A stretch of DNA of 64,000 nt, taken from contig CAJUCN010000006.1 in the NCBI GenBank assembly GCA_910585005.1, positions 1 to 64,000 of the forward strand, written 5' to 3'. The notes beneath the pieces are model-generated. The model had not been told where the DNA came from. It did no database searches and saw only the letters and a list, made by a program, of their open reading frames with translations. The translations under genes were made by a program, and so were the position numbers. Each line of letters starts with the position of its first letter. Positions within the stretch are counted from its first letter, which is position 1. This stretch comes from an uncultured Lachnospiraceae bacterium (lineage in GTDB: Bacteria > Bacillota > Clostridia > Lachnospirales > Lachnospiraceae). This document shows positions 24,501-32,767 of this stretch, piece after piece.

Positions 24501-25934
24501 GTCGTAAAAACACGCCACCTTTACCTCCGTGTAACAGTGGCATGCCGCTAACTGCACGAAAAGGGCAAAAAGCACAAAATAATTTTCCTCTTTATCAGCG
24601 TCGGCTAAAATCCCTAACCTCCTGGTCTTAAAAAAATCTATACCAAGAGGCACTGATTCTATCCTGCTAAATTCCCTGACAAGCTCCCCTCCCTCCTGAT
24701 ATAACGCATCGGGGACGATATCTCCCGACTTCCGAACGAGCTTTAGCTGTACCTGGAAATCTGCACTCCCTATGCCAAGCCGGAAAAACAAGAAATCCTT
24801 CTGACGGAAATACCTGTTCCACAAAACCACGGGCGTCCCGCTTTCGCTTTTTAAAAAACTTTCCGCTGCCGGATATTTTTCTTCCAAAGCTTTCCTGTTC
24901 TCTTCCCGATACCCTGTCAGTTCCTGTCTCATTCTTTGCAGGTATTCCCGATATTGTCCAATCCGGTGTTTTTCATACCGCCGCTCCCCATGCTTCTTAT
25001 ATCCGTAATTGACGATTCCCCAAAAAAGAGCCAGCAAGGCGCTGCACACACCTGTTACAAGTGACAACAGATAAAACCCCTGTCCCTGATCCATCAGCCT
25101 GCTTCCAATCAGCGCCATAGCAACCATAGGAAACACCATCGTCATAGACGGCCCAAGGCTCAATAAAACCGGTGTTTCCTCCTTTCCCCTTTTGGGCTTT
25201 GGTGTAAGAATCTCCACTTCCCCAGTATGAATCCTGCTTCCCTGTTTCCACTCACGTTCAACAATCCTTTCATAAAGAACCGGGGTTTTTGCCTTCTTTG
25301 CCTGATCTTTGTGATATCGTTCCTCTAATCCCTTACCTTCTCCTGCAATTCTTGTAATCCCTGCAAAAGAAACACAAAGAAAAATCTCCCCACAGAGTAA
25401 TAGATGAAGACCCATGATATCAATCTGATCGCCTTGGCTGATTTTCCGTTTTCTGGTCAAAACCCTGCCGTTTACATAGATTCCTCCACCTTCCGTTTCA
25501 GGATTGATAAAGAACTCCCCCTGCTCTAACCAAATGGATGCATGTTGTGCCTCAACCAAACCAAAGCAATCATAAAAAAGACGGTTCTTATATGCCTTTC
25601 CAATCTGACAGATCTCCCCTCCTTGAAGCAAAAGCCTTCCCGCCCGTTCCTGCCGATCAAGGCTTTCCGTAAGAATCAGCATCAGCTTTTCCCTGCCAGC
25701 CGTTTGATAGTAACAAGGCTGGTCTTCATGAAGCTTATTTTCTCCCAAAAAGTAATCGCTTTCCTTTTGCCAGAATAACAACTTTTCATCTTCCCCCAAC
25801 ATCAATTCGTCTTTTGCCAAGAAAAAAAGATACTTTCCTTCCTGGCTTTCATACAATCTTCTCCTGGTACAAGCTTTTTCTCCAAAGATCAAAAGAAACC
25901 TGTCCCTGCATATTTCATGGCTGTTTACTGTCAC
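21492..25934 (-). CDS. essC: EssC-type FtsK/SpoIIIE ATPase of the type VII secretion system, with FHA domain
   Basis: 1480 residues, matching EssC length. It starts at GTG 25934, with AGGAGG 5 bp upstream. The N-terminus has beta-rich FHA-like domains (the clearer one at about 100-185, ending VNGRVLTRKRKISQGDQIDI). Two membrane spans follow at about 258-312. ATPase D1 has Walker A GTTGFGKSE (Lys about 707) and Walker B LILVVDEFAQL. D2 has Walker A GGPVSGKST (about 1042) and VFVVIDNFAAMY. D3 has no P-loop: the site reads LLSHGADEVAQ. The protein is the motor and substrate-recognition hub of T7SS. It heads an operon with EsaB, five WXG-like proteins and a lipase. EssA, EssB and EsaA genes are not seen. 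Confidence 0.95.
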   Translation of the reverse strand: MTVNSHEICRDRFLLIFGEKACTRRRLYESQEGKYLFFLAKDELMLGEDEKLLFWQKESDYFLGENKLHEDQPCYYQTAGREKLMLILTESLDRQERAGRLLLQGGEICQIGKAYKNRLFYDCFGLVEAQHASIWLEQGEFFINPETEGGGIYVNGRVLTRKRKISQGDQIDIMGLHLLLCGEIFLCVSFAGITRIAGEGKGLEERYHKDQAKKAKTPVLYERIVEREWKQGSRIHTGEVEILTPKPKRGKEETPVLLSLGPSMTMVFPMVAMALIGSRLMDQGQGFYLLSLVTGVCSALLALFWGIVNYGYKKHGERRYEKHRIGQYREYLQRMRQELTGYREENRKALEEKYPAAESFLKSESGTPVVLWNRYFRQKDFLFFRLGIGSADFQVQLKLVRKSGDIVPDALYQEGGELVREFSRIESVPLGIDFFKTRRLGILADADKEENYFVLFALFVQLAACHCYTEVKVACFYDKKKRCQQRLAEGIRWMPHIWSPDRKTRFLAGDEKESGEIIPALMSELEKGQGGKGIGIPWYLVLVLDQELVEGETLFGYLAENQGEYPVSAIFMARQKEFLPKSCGCTLTWRDQEEILYREEEGIISQVLKLEKIQGERAEKYFRDISGIRVRESGLEERLPDQVDFLGLYGCTCVWELEISRRWKKNNPAKRLKVPIGCGRGGRIVSLDIHEKFHGPHGLIAGTTGFGKSELILTFLLSVATNFSPEDVNFFIIDYKGGGTGNMLSSLPHCAGVISNLSGKQIKRAMSAITSENKRRQRLLSQCGVNHIDGYTALYHQKSVQEPMPHLILVVDEFAQLRKEEPEFMQEIISLSQVGRSLGIHLILATQKPAGTVDDRIWSNARFHLCLKVQDRQDSMDMLHNGDAALLTSPGQCYLQIGSREYYELFQAGYCGGDYIEEREAGRNTAMVERTGRRIKAEDGKKERKASQMEMVIQAINLSAKEEGLKKADSLWMPELPERLTFNKLEDKIRLEEEMGKDGEKEKPMIEILLGLCDDPGSQRQFPLYYRPDKMGHMALCGGPVSGKSTFLKLIIWQLLTRCGQQQTAVVCVDMGQANMERFDGLPGVAGVLSEKAERDVFFYHLERLFQKRKDGFSKGADKYPWVFVVIDNFAAMYSTLTEKQQQFLYRMAGEGMGYGIYLILSASSPAEIPGKVYEKIKTTLAFEMSDHFSYGDILRQYTFSVLPKENTAGRGLCKVGEQILEFQAAFFENTKKETVQAEQAIRTMKPFLRLPRERGSEVMWKEYTWKENRIPLGYSLATGEIRELNFLKAPVFLLSHGADEVAQVFLTDLAISMELAGKKVVWIWDRRYPVKETGNFMSEEELLRFHKEEREGCCLIIADLADFIKKIGCADEMRSERIRFWEELAAGKRREFFLTGAYRFQQDSYLMTEPFFRELSAWQIGIHLGGNGGAQRVFSFDDLGYARLNQREPEGIGYWKPGIFSPTERLLIPGIMKENQDDD

Positions 25935-26258
25935 TGGAACCTCCTGGAACTACCAGAGCCAAACCGTGCATCTTTATCAGACTGCTCCGCCGGCTAAAAT
26001 GAATGATAGATAAAATGATTTAGATTATTTGAAAGTGTTATCACATTAACAGATCCTGGAGAATCTGTCAATGCCTTTTCGCTTATTAATAGATTGTTTA
26101 TCATGATTAAAAAAAATTTACATATCTTTTTAAAAATATCATAAGTCTCCCTGCCCGCCAAAAATATTTCAAATAAAAACAACTAAGGGAACCATGCCTT
26201 CTGCCGGTTCCCTCTGTTCCTGATCCAATCTTGTCAATGCCTTACTGTTCCTATGATA
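25935..26258. other. AT-rich intergenic region between essC and the lipoprotein gene
   Basis: It holds the upstream region of essC and the terminator of the lipoprotein gene (26187-26212). I see no convincing gene; the open frame at 25994-26182 has no family resemblance. No clear -35/-10 pair for essC could be assigned. Confidence 0.5.
26175..26212 (-). terminator. Rho-independent terminator after the lipoprotein gene
   Basis: A perfect 7-bp stem, GGGAACC (26187-26193) with GGTTCCC (26206-26212), followed on the minus strand by TTAGTTGTTTTTATTTG. It lies 47 bp past the stop codon. Confidence 0.65.
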
Positions 26259-27026
26259 TCATTCATAGGATTGAAATCCTTCTAACATAGCTCTTACCTG
26301 TTCCTCACAACCTTCTCCATAAGTAACCACAATAGAAACTGCCCGATACCCCAGCCCTGTGGATCTCATGTAATAGTCCATATACATCTTCTTCCCTACT
26401 GCTTCTACATAGTAACCTGATTTCAGGAAATTGAGTCCGGCAATCTCCACCCATTCATTACTTCCCGTACTCTCATATTCCATAGCGGAGATATTGGATA
26501 AGGTTTCCTCTAAGGCCTGTGCAAAAAGTTCTTCGGTTATTTTCCCAGGAAGCAAATCCACGCTCACGATCACGTTAGCATTTGTCCCTTCGTCAACACA
26601 CATCATCTCTTTCACAGAAGTCAGTTCCGCGTATTTCAATTCCGCCTCTCCTAAGTCCTCTGAGAGAAGATCAGCGCTAATCCCCATCAGCGCATCAAGT
26701 TCTTCCTCCGTGGTCATTTTCATACCTTCCGGCGCCGTAAACCGCATACCGGCCCATTCGCTTTCCCATCCATCTTCATAAACCGTCCCTTTAGAGAAAG
26801 CCGGCTCTGTCCCTTCTGCTTCTCCTGTTTCTGCTTCCGGCACCGATGCCTGCTCCGGTTCCTGTACATCCCCCGATCCCGGATCCTCCGCCCGCTCTTC
26901 TTCTGGTCCTGTAATCTCTTCATCACTCTCCAAAACGCTATCCGTTTCTTTGATGTCCGCTTTTCTTCCACAAGCCGTAAATGCCAAAACCATTGCAAGC
27001 GCCAATAAAACTACTTTTTTGTTCAT
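26259..27026 (-). CDS. Lipoprotein of unknown function, upstream of the T7SS operon
   Basis: About 255 residues from ATG 27026, chosen because GGAGG lies 9 bp upstream and it begins the signal peptide MNKKVVLLALAMVLAFTACG. The Cys of FTAC is the lipidation site. A Glu/Pro/Ser-rich linker of about 55 residues follows, then a folded domain (about 85-255) starting GWESEWAGMRFTAPEGMKM. I do not recognise the domain beyond similarity to conserved Lachnospiraceae lipoproteins with 'M(R/K)F..P.G..M' starts. It precedes the T7SS operon in the same direction but is separated by a terminator. An immunity role for the lipase is only a guess from location and surface anchoring. Confidence 0.75.
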   Translation of the reverse strand: MNKKVVLLALAMVLAFTACGRKADIKETDSVLESDEEITGPEEERAEDPGSGDVQEPEQASVPEAETGEAEGTEPAFSKGTVYEDGWESEWAGMRFTAPEGMKMTTEEELDALMGISADLLSEDLGEAELKYAELTSVKEMMCVDEGTNANVIVSVDLLPGKITEELFAQALEETLSNISAMEYESTGSNEWVEIAGLNFLKSGYYVEAVGKKMYMDYYMRSTGLGYRAVSIVVTYGEGCEEQVRAMLEGFQSYE

Positions 27027-27064
27027 CCCCAGGTTCCTCCTTGCCCTCGTCAATTTACTTTTGT

Positions 27065-27859
27065 TTATCCCAACGCCACATCCAGAATCATCATGATCAA
27101 AAAACCAACCATCACACCAATCGTTCCCAGATTTGAATGCTCCCCTTCATTTGCTTCAGGGATCAATTCCTCTACCACAACATAGATCATTGCCCCCGCC
27201 GCAAAAGCCAAAAACCATGGCATATAAGGTGAAATCTGGACTGCGATCAAAGTGATTCCCACGCCGAAAAGCAGTTCCACAATTCCTGAAAGGCTTCCCA
27301 GCGCAAAAGACCTGATCCTGCTTAACCCTTCCTGCCGCAGCGGCAGAGAGATCGCAGCTCCTTCCGGAAAATTTTGAATACCGATTCCCACGGCCAAAGC
27401 AAATGCAGCCGCATATAATGCAGGATCCTCCGGGTGCTGCGCGGCCATGGCAAATGCAAGCCCTACCGCCATTCCCTCCGGTATATTGTGCAGTGTAACC
27501 GCCAGCACCAGAAGCGTCGTCCTATGCAGAGAACTTCTCACTCCTTCAGGCCGCTTTTCCCCAAGATGAAGATGGGGCATAAGAAAATCCAACAGATATA
27601 AGAAAAGTCCTCCCAGCACAAACCCTCCTGCCGCCGGTATCCATCCTATCCCACCCGCACTTTCCGTCTCATCAATAGCAGGAATCAACAATGACCAGAC
27701 AGATGCCGCCATCATCACCCCCGCCGCAAAACCCAAGAACGCTCTTTGAATGTTCATCCCCATATTCTTTTTAAAAATGAATACTACCCCGGCCCCAAGC
27801 GCCGTCATGAAAAAGGTAAAGCCGGTACCCATAGCCGCCCAACCGATTGCAAGATTCAT
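27065..27859 (-). CDS. ZIP family divalent metal transporter
   Basis: 264 residues with about eight membrane helices and the ZIP signature HNIPEGMAVGLAFAMA in helix 4, plus FPEGAAISLPL in helix 5, which together form the binuclear metal site. A short His-containing loop (LMPHLHLGEKRPEG) lies between helices 3 and 4. The family imports zinc, iron or manganese. There is a good ribosome site (GAGGAG). A 17-bp interrupted palindrome at 27874-27890 between the -10 box and the gene suggests repression by a metal-responsive regulator. It ends 39 bp before the lipoprotein gene and may be co-transcribed with it. Confidence 0.92.
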   Translation of the reverse strand: MNLAIGWAAMGTGFTFFMTALGAGVVFIFKKNMGMNIQRAFLGFAAGVMMAASVWSLLIPAIDETESAGGIGWIPAAGGFVLGGLFLYLLDFLMPHLHLGEKRPEGVRSSLHRTTLLVLAVTLHNIPEGMAVGLAFAMAAQHPEDPALYAAAFALAVGIGIQNFPEGAAISLPLRQEGLSRIRSFALGSLSGIVELLFGVGITLIAVQISPYMPWFLAFAAGAMIYVVVEELIPEANEGEHSNLGTIGVMVGFLIMMILDVALG

Positions 27860-27873
27860 ATTCTCCTCTTTCT

Positions 27874-27910
27874 ACGTTTGAAACAAACGTCTGCTTCTAT
27901 GTTCATTATA
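27874..27910 (-). promoter_or_regulatory. Promoter -10 box and palindromic operator of the ZIP transporter gene
   Basis: TATAAT lies at 27910-27905 on the minus strand. Downstream of it is a perfect 7-3-7 inverted repeat, ACGTTTG (27874-27880) and CAAACGT (27884-27890), at the place where the transcript starts. No good -35 hexamer is seen, which would fit an activated or tightly controlled promoter. Confidence 0.5.
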
Positions 27911-27961
27911 CCCAGCTTTCTCCATTTAGTGCCTGTATCTGAAAATTCTGTTAAACAAAAA

Positions 27962-27993
27962 CCCGGTACAGCATCTTATGGCACTGTATCGGG
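27962..27993. terminator. Hairpin CCCGGTACAG/CTGTATCGGG
   Basis: Arms 27962-27971 and 27984-27993 pair over 10 positions with one G-T type mismatch. On the + strand a T-rich tail follows only 20 bases later. It may be a second hairpin in the tRNA read-through region. Confidence 0.4.
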
Positions 27994-28020
27994 CTGCGTA
28001 ACCATTCTGGTCTTTTCTTT

Positions 28021-28050
28021 TTTAAAAAGAAGCCCTAAAATGCGGGCTTC
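28021..28050 (-). terminator. Rho-independent terminator after tRNA-Leu
   Basis: GAAGCCC (28029-28035) pairs with GGGCTTC (28044-28050). T runs follow on both strands (CTTTTTAAA on minus, CTTTTC on plus), so it can act in both directions. Confidence 0.8.
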
Positions 28051-28056
28051 TTTTCA

Positions 28057-28140
28057 TGCAGGAAAAGAGACTTGAACTCTCATGGTATTGCTACCACACG
28101 GACCTGAACCGTGCGCGTCTGCCAATTCCGCCATTCCTGC
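28057..28140 (-). tRNA. tRNA-Leu (anticodon CAG)
   Basis: 84 bases. The acceptor stem GCAGGAA pairs with TTCCTGC. The D-loop region is TGGCGGAATTGGCAGACGCG, typical of leucine tRNA. The anticodon arm CACGG-TTCAGGT-CCGTG gives anticodon CAG. A long variable arm (TGGTAGCAATACCA) and a T arm GAGAG-TTCAAGT-CTCTT follow. The discriminator is A and no CCA is encoded. A strong promoter and a terminator flank it, so it is a single-gene unit. Confidence 0.97.
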
Positions 28141-28151
28141 GAACAAATGTT

Positions 28152-28180
28152 ATTGTATCTTTTTTTTCCTCTCCTGTCAA
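28152..28180 (-). promoter_or_regulatory. Sigma-A promoter of tRNA-Leu
   Basis: On the minus strand, TTGACA (28180-28175), a 17-bp spacer, then TACAAT (28157-28152), 12 bp before the first tRNA base. Confidence 0.8.
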
Positions 28181-28238
28181 CTGTTTTTCTCATTTTTTTA
28201 GATATGTCTATTCAAACAATCTGCATGATGCCTGAAAC

Positions 28239-31200
28239 CTATGACACAAAATCAAACAAACTGATCTGATTGGATTCCGGCAGTTTCCCTAAAAGGTTCA
28301 GCTCATCCATCATTTCCACCACGGTTTTAGACACCTTAGTCCTTTGCCTGAAATCATCTTTGGAAAGAAAAGGCCCTTCTTTGGCCGCCTCCACAATAGC
28401 ATCCGCTGCTTTTTCCCCCAATCCGTCAATACTGTTTAAGGAGGGCATCAGTTTATCCCCTACGATTTGAAAATTTCTGGAATGAGCAGTAAAGATATCA
28501 ATAGGGACAAAATCAAATCCCCTTGCATACATTTCCTGCACGATCTTCATATCTTTCATAGAATCCTGCTCCTTTTTGGAAAGGGAATCCCCCCTCCTTT
28601 TATACTCTGTCATCACATTTTCCAGATGCTGCTGCCCCCGGCACATCGCTTCATAGGAAAAAGCCGATGCACGGATAGAAAAATAAGAAGCATAGTAGGC
28701 AAGGGGATAGTTGATCTTACAGTAAGCAATCCTCCATGCCATCATAACGTAGGCCGCCGCATGAGCCTTGGGAAACATATATTTGATCTTTTTACAAGAC
28801 CAGATATACCAGTCTGGCACATCGTGAGCAGTCATTTCCTTCTCCCACTCCGGCTTTAAGCCTTTCCCCTTACGCACACTTTCCATAATCGTGAAGGACA
28901 ACGCGCTGTCCACCCCCTTATGGATCAGATAGATCATAATATCGTCACGACAGCAGATACAGCCGGAAATATTTGCCTTTCCTTCTGCAATAAGCGTCTG
29001 GGCGTTTCCCAGCCACACGTCTGTTCCATGGCCCAGACCGGAAATGCGGATTAAGTCAGACAAACTCTGAGGCTTGGTGTCAAGAAGCATCTGGATAACA
29101 AAATCCGTACCAAACTCCGGCACCCCCAAAGATCCTAAGGGGCACCCATCGATCTGATCCGGCGTGATCCCCAAAGCGGAAGTATTCTGGAACAAGGACA
29201 TGACCCCCTTATCGTCTAAAGGGATCTTTGTTGGATCAATGCCTGTCAAGTCCTGAAGCATACGAATCATAGTGGGATCATCATGTCCCAGTATATCAAG
29301 CTTTAGCAGGTTATGGTCGATGGAATGGTAATCAAAATGCGTAGTCACAATATCTGTAGACATATCGTTAGCGGGATGCTGCACCGGTGTAAAGGAATTA
29401 ATATCTTCTCCCACAGGAAGCACGATGATTCCCCCGGGATGCTGCCCCGTACTTCGCCGGATTCCGGTACATCCGCCCACGATCCGGTTAATCTCACAGG
29501 TACGTTTACTGCTGCCCCGCTCTTCATAATACCTTTTCACATAGCCAAAGGCAGTCTTGTCCGCCAAGGTTGCAATCGTCCCTGCCCGGTAAGTCTGTCC
29601 GGCTCCAAAGATAACCTCCGTATACTTATGGGCTTTACTTTGGTATTCCCCGGAAAAATTAAGGTCAATATCCGGCTCTTTGTCCCCTTTAAATCCCAGG
29701 AAGGTTTCAAAGGGGATGTCAAAACCGTCCTTAATCAGCAGCGTACCACACACCGGGCAATCCTTATCCGGCATATCGCATCCCGCATTTCCAGAAAAGG
29801 CTTTTACCTCCGGCGAATCAAAATCATAGTACCGGCACTTGGGACATCTATAATGAGCGCTTAGAGAATTTACCTCTGTGATTCCTGCCATAAATGCCAC
29901 CAAGGACGAGCCTACAGATCCCCTTGACCCCACCAAGTAGCCATCCTCCACCGATTTCCACACCAGCTTTTGGGCAATGATATACATCACCGCAAATCCA
30001 TTGCTAATGATGGAATTCAATTCCTTTTCCAGCCTTTCCTTAACAATAGGCGGCAATTCTTCTCCGTATAATTCATGTGCCTTACTGTAACAGATCTCTG
30101 TCAGGGTCTTATCACTGTCAGGAATCACCGGCGGGCATTTATCCGGGCGCACTGGCGCCATCACATCGATCTGATCTGCAATCATATTGGTGTTGGTGAT
30201 CACCACTTCCTCCGCCTTATCGCTGCCAAGATAAGAAAACTCATCCAGCATTTCTTCTGTAGTCCTAAAATATAGGGGAGCCTGATCCTCTGCATCCATG
30301 AACCCCTTTCCCGTCATAATAATCCGGCGGTACACCTCATCTTCCGGGTCAAGAAAATGCACATCGCAGGTGGCAACCACCGGCTTATTAAACTCTTCAC
30401 CCAAAGATACGATCTTCCGGTTCATATCCATAATATCTTCCATGCTGTTTATAGCGGATATTTTTTCTGATTCCACCATAAATTTATTGTTTCCTAAAGG
30501 CTGGATCTCCAGATAATCATAAAAATCCACCAGCCGAGCAATTTCTGAATCCGGCTTTCCCTCCAAAAGAGCCCTGTAAAGTTCTCCAGCTTCGCAGGCG
30601 CTTCCCAGGATCAGCCCTTCTCTGTGCTTTAAGAGAAGACTCTTAGGCACGCGGGGCCGTTTGCTGTAATAGGTCAGGTGCGATTCCGAAACGAGGGTAT
30701 ATAAATTTTCCCTGCCAACATTATTCTTTGCAAGGATAATGGCATGATAAGAAGGCAGCCTTTTTACGATATCAGGGCTGGCGTCTCCCATGGCATTGAC
30801 TTTTGCAAGAGTGTCCACCCCCTTACTTGTCAACATAACTATAAACTTTACAAATATCTCCGCCGTAGCTTCAGCGTCATCCACTGCCCGATGATGATTT
30901 TCCAATGATATATTCAATGTCTTTGCCACAGCATCCAGGGTGTGCTTTGCCTGATGGGGCAGTAGGATCCTTGCAATCCCTACCGTATCCACATAAGTAA
31001 ATTCCCGCCTTATCCCCTGGTTCCTGGCATTTTCCTTAATAAAACTCATATCAAAATTCGCATTATGAGCTACCAACACCGCATTGCCGCAAAATTCCAA
31101 AAACTCTGGCAATACCGTCTCAATAAAAGGCGCATTTATCACCATACTATCATTGATTCCCGTAAGTTTTTCAATTTCAAAAGGAATCGGAACATCCGGA

Positions 31201-32711
31201 TTTACAAAAGAAGAAAAACGCTCAGTAATCTGTCCGTCAGACACTTTCACAGCGCCAATCTCTATAATCTTATTTTTCACAGGTGAAAATCCGGTTGTTT
31301 CTATGTCAAAAACCACAAAATCTGCATGGAAATCCTGTCCCGTCTCTCCTGTCACGATCTCATGAAGATCGTCCACCAAATAAGCTTCCATACCATATAT
31401 GATCTTAAAGAATTCCTGTTTATCAGGGTTTTCTTCCCCAGCCTCTTTCCTTTTAGATTTTTCTGCCTTCCAGAGATCTTCCCATACATGATTTGCATCT
31501 GGAAATGCCTGAACCACGCCATGATCTGTAATGGCAATGGCCGGATGCCCCCACTGGTAGGCCCTTTTTACTATATCCTTTGCCTCAGAAACACCATCCA
31601 TATCGCTCATTTTGGTGTGGCAATGAAGTTCTACCCTCTTTCGCAAACTGGTATCGCTCCGTGAACTGGTAAAATCAGGTATCCTTTTTACCCCCACTAA
31701 GGAACCGATGGTCAGCTCATTATCAAATTTATCAATTGTAGTAAGCCCTTTAAGCTTGACGAAAGCCCCTTTCCCTATTCCCTCCGCAAGTTCTGCCACT
31801 TGCTCATTATGGGCAAAGAGTTTGATTGTCATGGTATCCGTAAAGTCCGTCACATCAAAAATCAAAATCGTTCTCTCGTTCTTGATTTCTCTGGAATCAT
31901 AATTAATGATCTTCCCACGAATGACCACTTCTCCCATCTCACCGATAATATCTTCTATCGGTATTGCCTCTTCCTCAAAATCCTTCCCATAGATCACATC
32001 CGGGTTATCTGAACGCTTAACGGCCCGCTTAAAATCACTCTTCACATTCTTTCCTAAGTCATTTTTACGAAGGTTTTTCTTTTCACCTCCGGAAAAAACT
32101 GCCCCGCTTCCCTTGGACAGCTTCGTGACGCCTTCTGCCGGCGCCTGGACAGGAGCCACTGCAACACTATCGGTAAAAATATCATCCTCTTTGGCTGGCC
32201 CCGCCGTTTTTTCTCTGTACTCAACCTTACAGGCAATGGAAAATCCACACCGTTCATTCAGGATCTTTTCCAAGATACGGACTACCTCATCCGCCTTGCT
32301 CCGTGCCGGAACGGAATCCTCAATGGACACCAGCATCTGCCCCTTCCGTGAAAAATCTATTTGTGCGTTCTTAAACAAATTATATTCAATAGGACTGTAC
32401 TCCCTAAGTTCCAATAAAATACTATCTTTGTAAGCATCCAACAGTTTTTCCAGATTATACTGTTTTGAAAGATGAAACTTTTCATATAACTTGACCGTCA
32501 CATCATGAGCAGCAAAAAACTGTTTTTTAATCTCCTTTTCCACCCGGAAAATCATTTCCTTTTGAATGAGATAATCACTGACGATCGTAACGCGAACAAG
32601 GTCTCTGCGTTTTGTCGCAGAAACCTTTTCCACTGTAACCTGTTCAAAAATATCTTTCATTTTTGCCTCCAGCTTCAGCGCTGGAAACACCTCAAAAAAC
32701 TGCTTTGCCAT
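28239..32711 (-). CDS. polC: DNA polymerase III alpha subunit, Gram-positive PolC type
   Basis: 1490 residues, slightly longer than the Bacillus enzyme. Domain order: N-terminal domain, OB-fold (VVIRGKIINYDSREIKNERT), PHP domain starting near residue 360 (ELHCHTKMSDMDG), an inserted DnaQ-like proofreading exonuclease with FVVFDIETTGFSP near residue 467 and HHRAVDDAEATAEIF, then the polymerase core with DIDLNFSG near residue 1015, a zinc-binding CPKCRYY/CDMPDKDCPVCG pair before it, and a C-terminal HhH region (SIDGLGEKAADAIVEAA). It is the main replicative polymerase of low-GC Gram-positives. It follows ispG after 56 bp, a common neighbour in Lachnospiraceae. Confidence 0.98.
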   Translation of the reverse strand: MAKQFFEVFPALKLEAKMKDIFEQVTVEKVSATKRRDLVRVTIVSDYLIQKEMIFRVEKEIKKQFFAAHDVTVKLYEKFHLSKQYNLEKLLDAYKDSILLELREYSPIEYNLFKNAQIDFSRKGQMLVSIEDSVPARSKADEVVRILEKILNERCGFSIACKVEYREKTAGPAKEDDIFTDSVAVAPVQAPAEGVTKLSKGSGAVFSGGEKKNLRKNDLGKNVKSDFKRAVKRSDNPDVIYGKDFEEEAIPIEDIIGEMGEVVIRGKIINYDSREIKNERTILIFDVTDFTDTMTIKLFAHNEQVAELAEGIGKGAFVKLKGLTTIDKFDNELTIGSLVGVKRIPDFTSSRSDTSLRKRVELHCHTKMSDMDGVSEAKDIVKRAYQWGHPAIAITDHGVVQAFPDANHVWEDLWKAEKSKRKEAGEENPDKQEFFKIIYGMEAYLVDDLHEIVTGETGQDFHADFVVFDIETTGFSPVKNKIIEIGAVKVSDGQITERFSSFVNPDVPIPFEIEKLTGINDSMVINAPFIETVLPEFLEFCGNAVLVAHNANFDMSFIKENARNQGIRREFTYVDTVGIARILLPHQAKHTLDAVAKTLNISLENHHRAVDDAEATAEIFVKFIVMLTSKGVDTLAKVNAMGDASPDIVKRLPSYHAIILAKNNVGRENLYTLVSESHLTYYSKRPRVPKSLLLKHREGLILGSACEAGELYRALLEGKPDSEIARLVDFYDYLEIQPLGNNKFMVESEKISAINSMEDIMDMNRKIVSLGEEFNKPVVATCDVHFLDPEDEVYRRIIMTGKGFMDAEDQAPLYFRTTEEMLDEFSYLGSDKAEEVVITNTNMIADQIDVMAPVRPDKCPPVIPDSDKTLTEICYSKAHELYGEELPPIVKERLEKELNSIISNGFAVMYIIAQKLVWKSVEDGYLVGSRGSVGSSLVAFMAGITEVNSLSAHYRCPKCRYYDFDSPEVKAFSGNAGCDMPDKDCPVCGTLLIKDGFDIPFETFLGFKGDKEPDIDLNFSGEYQSKAHKYTEVIFGAGQTYRAGTIATLADKTAFGYVKRYYEERGSSKRTCEINRIVGGCTGIRRSTGQHPGGIIVLPVGEDINSFTPVQHPANDMSTDIVTTHFDYHSIDHNLLKLDILGHDDPTMIRMLQDLTGIDPTKIPLDDKGVMSLFQNTSALGITPDQIDGCPLGSLGVPEFGTDFVIQMLLDTKPQSLSDLIRISGLGHGTDVWLGNAQTLIAEGKANISGCICCRDDIMIYLIHKGVDSALSFTIMESVRKGKGLKPEWEKEMTAHDVPDWYIWSCKKIKYMFPKAHAAAYVMMAWRIAYCKINYPLAYYASYFSIRASAFSYEAMCRGQQHLENVMTEYKRRGDSLSKKEQDSMKDMKIVQEMYARGFDFVPIDIFTAHSRNFQIVGDKLMPSLNSIDGLGEKAADAIVEAAKEGPFLSKDDFRQRTKVSKTVVEMMDELNLLGKLPESNQISLFDFVS

Positions 32712-32767
32712 CTATCTGCTTTCCTTATCTCATTCTCGTGACAGATCTTTTTTGCATATTGTATCTT

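Noticed and set aside
29313..29864. 183-residue + strand open frame inside polC
   Set aside because: Antisense to a highly conserved polC region; codon pattern follows polC.
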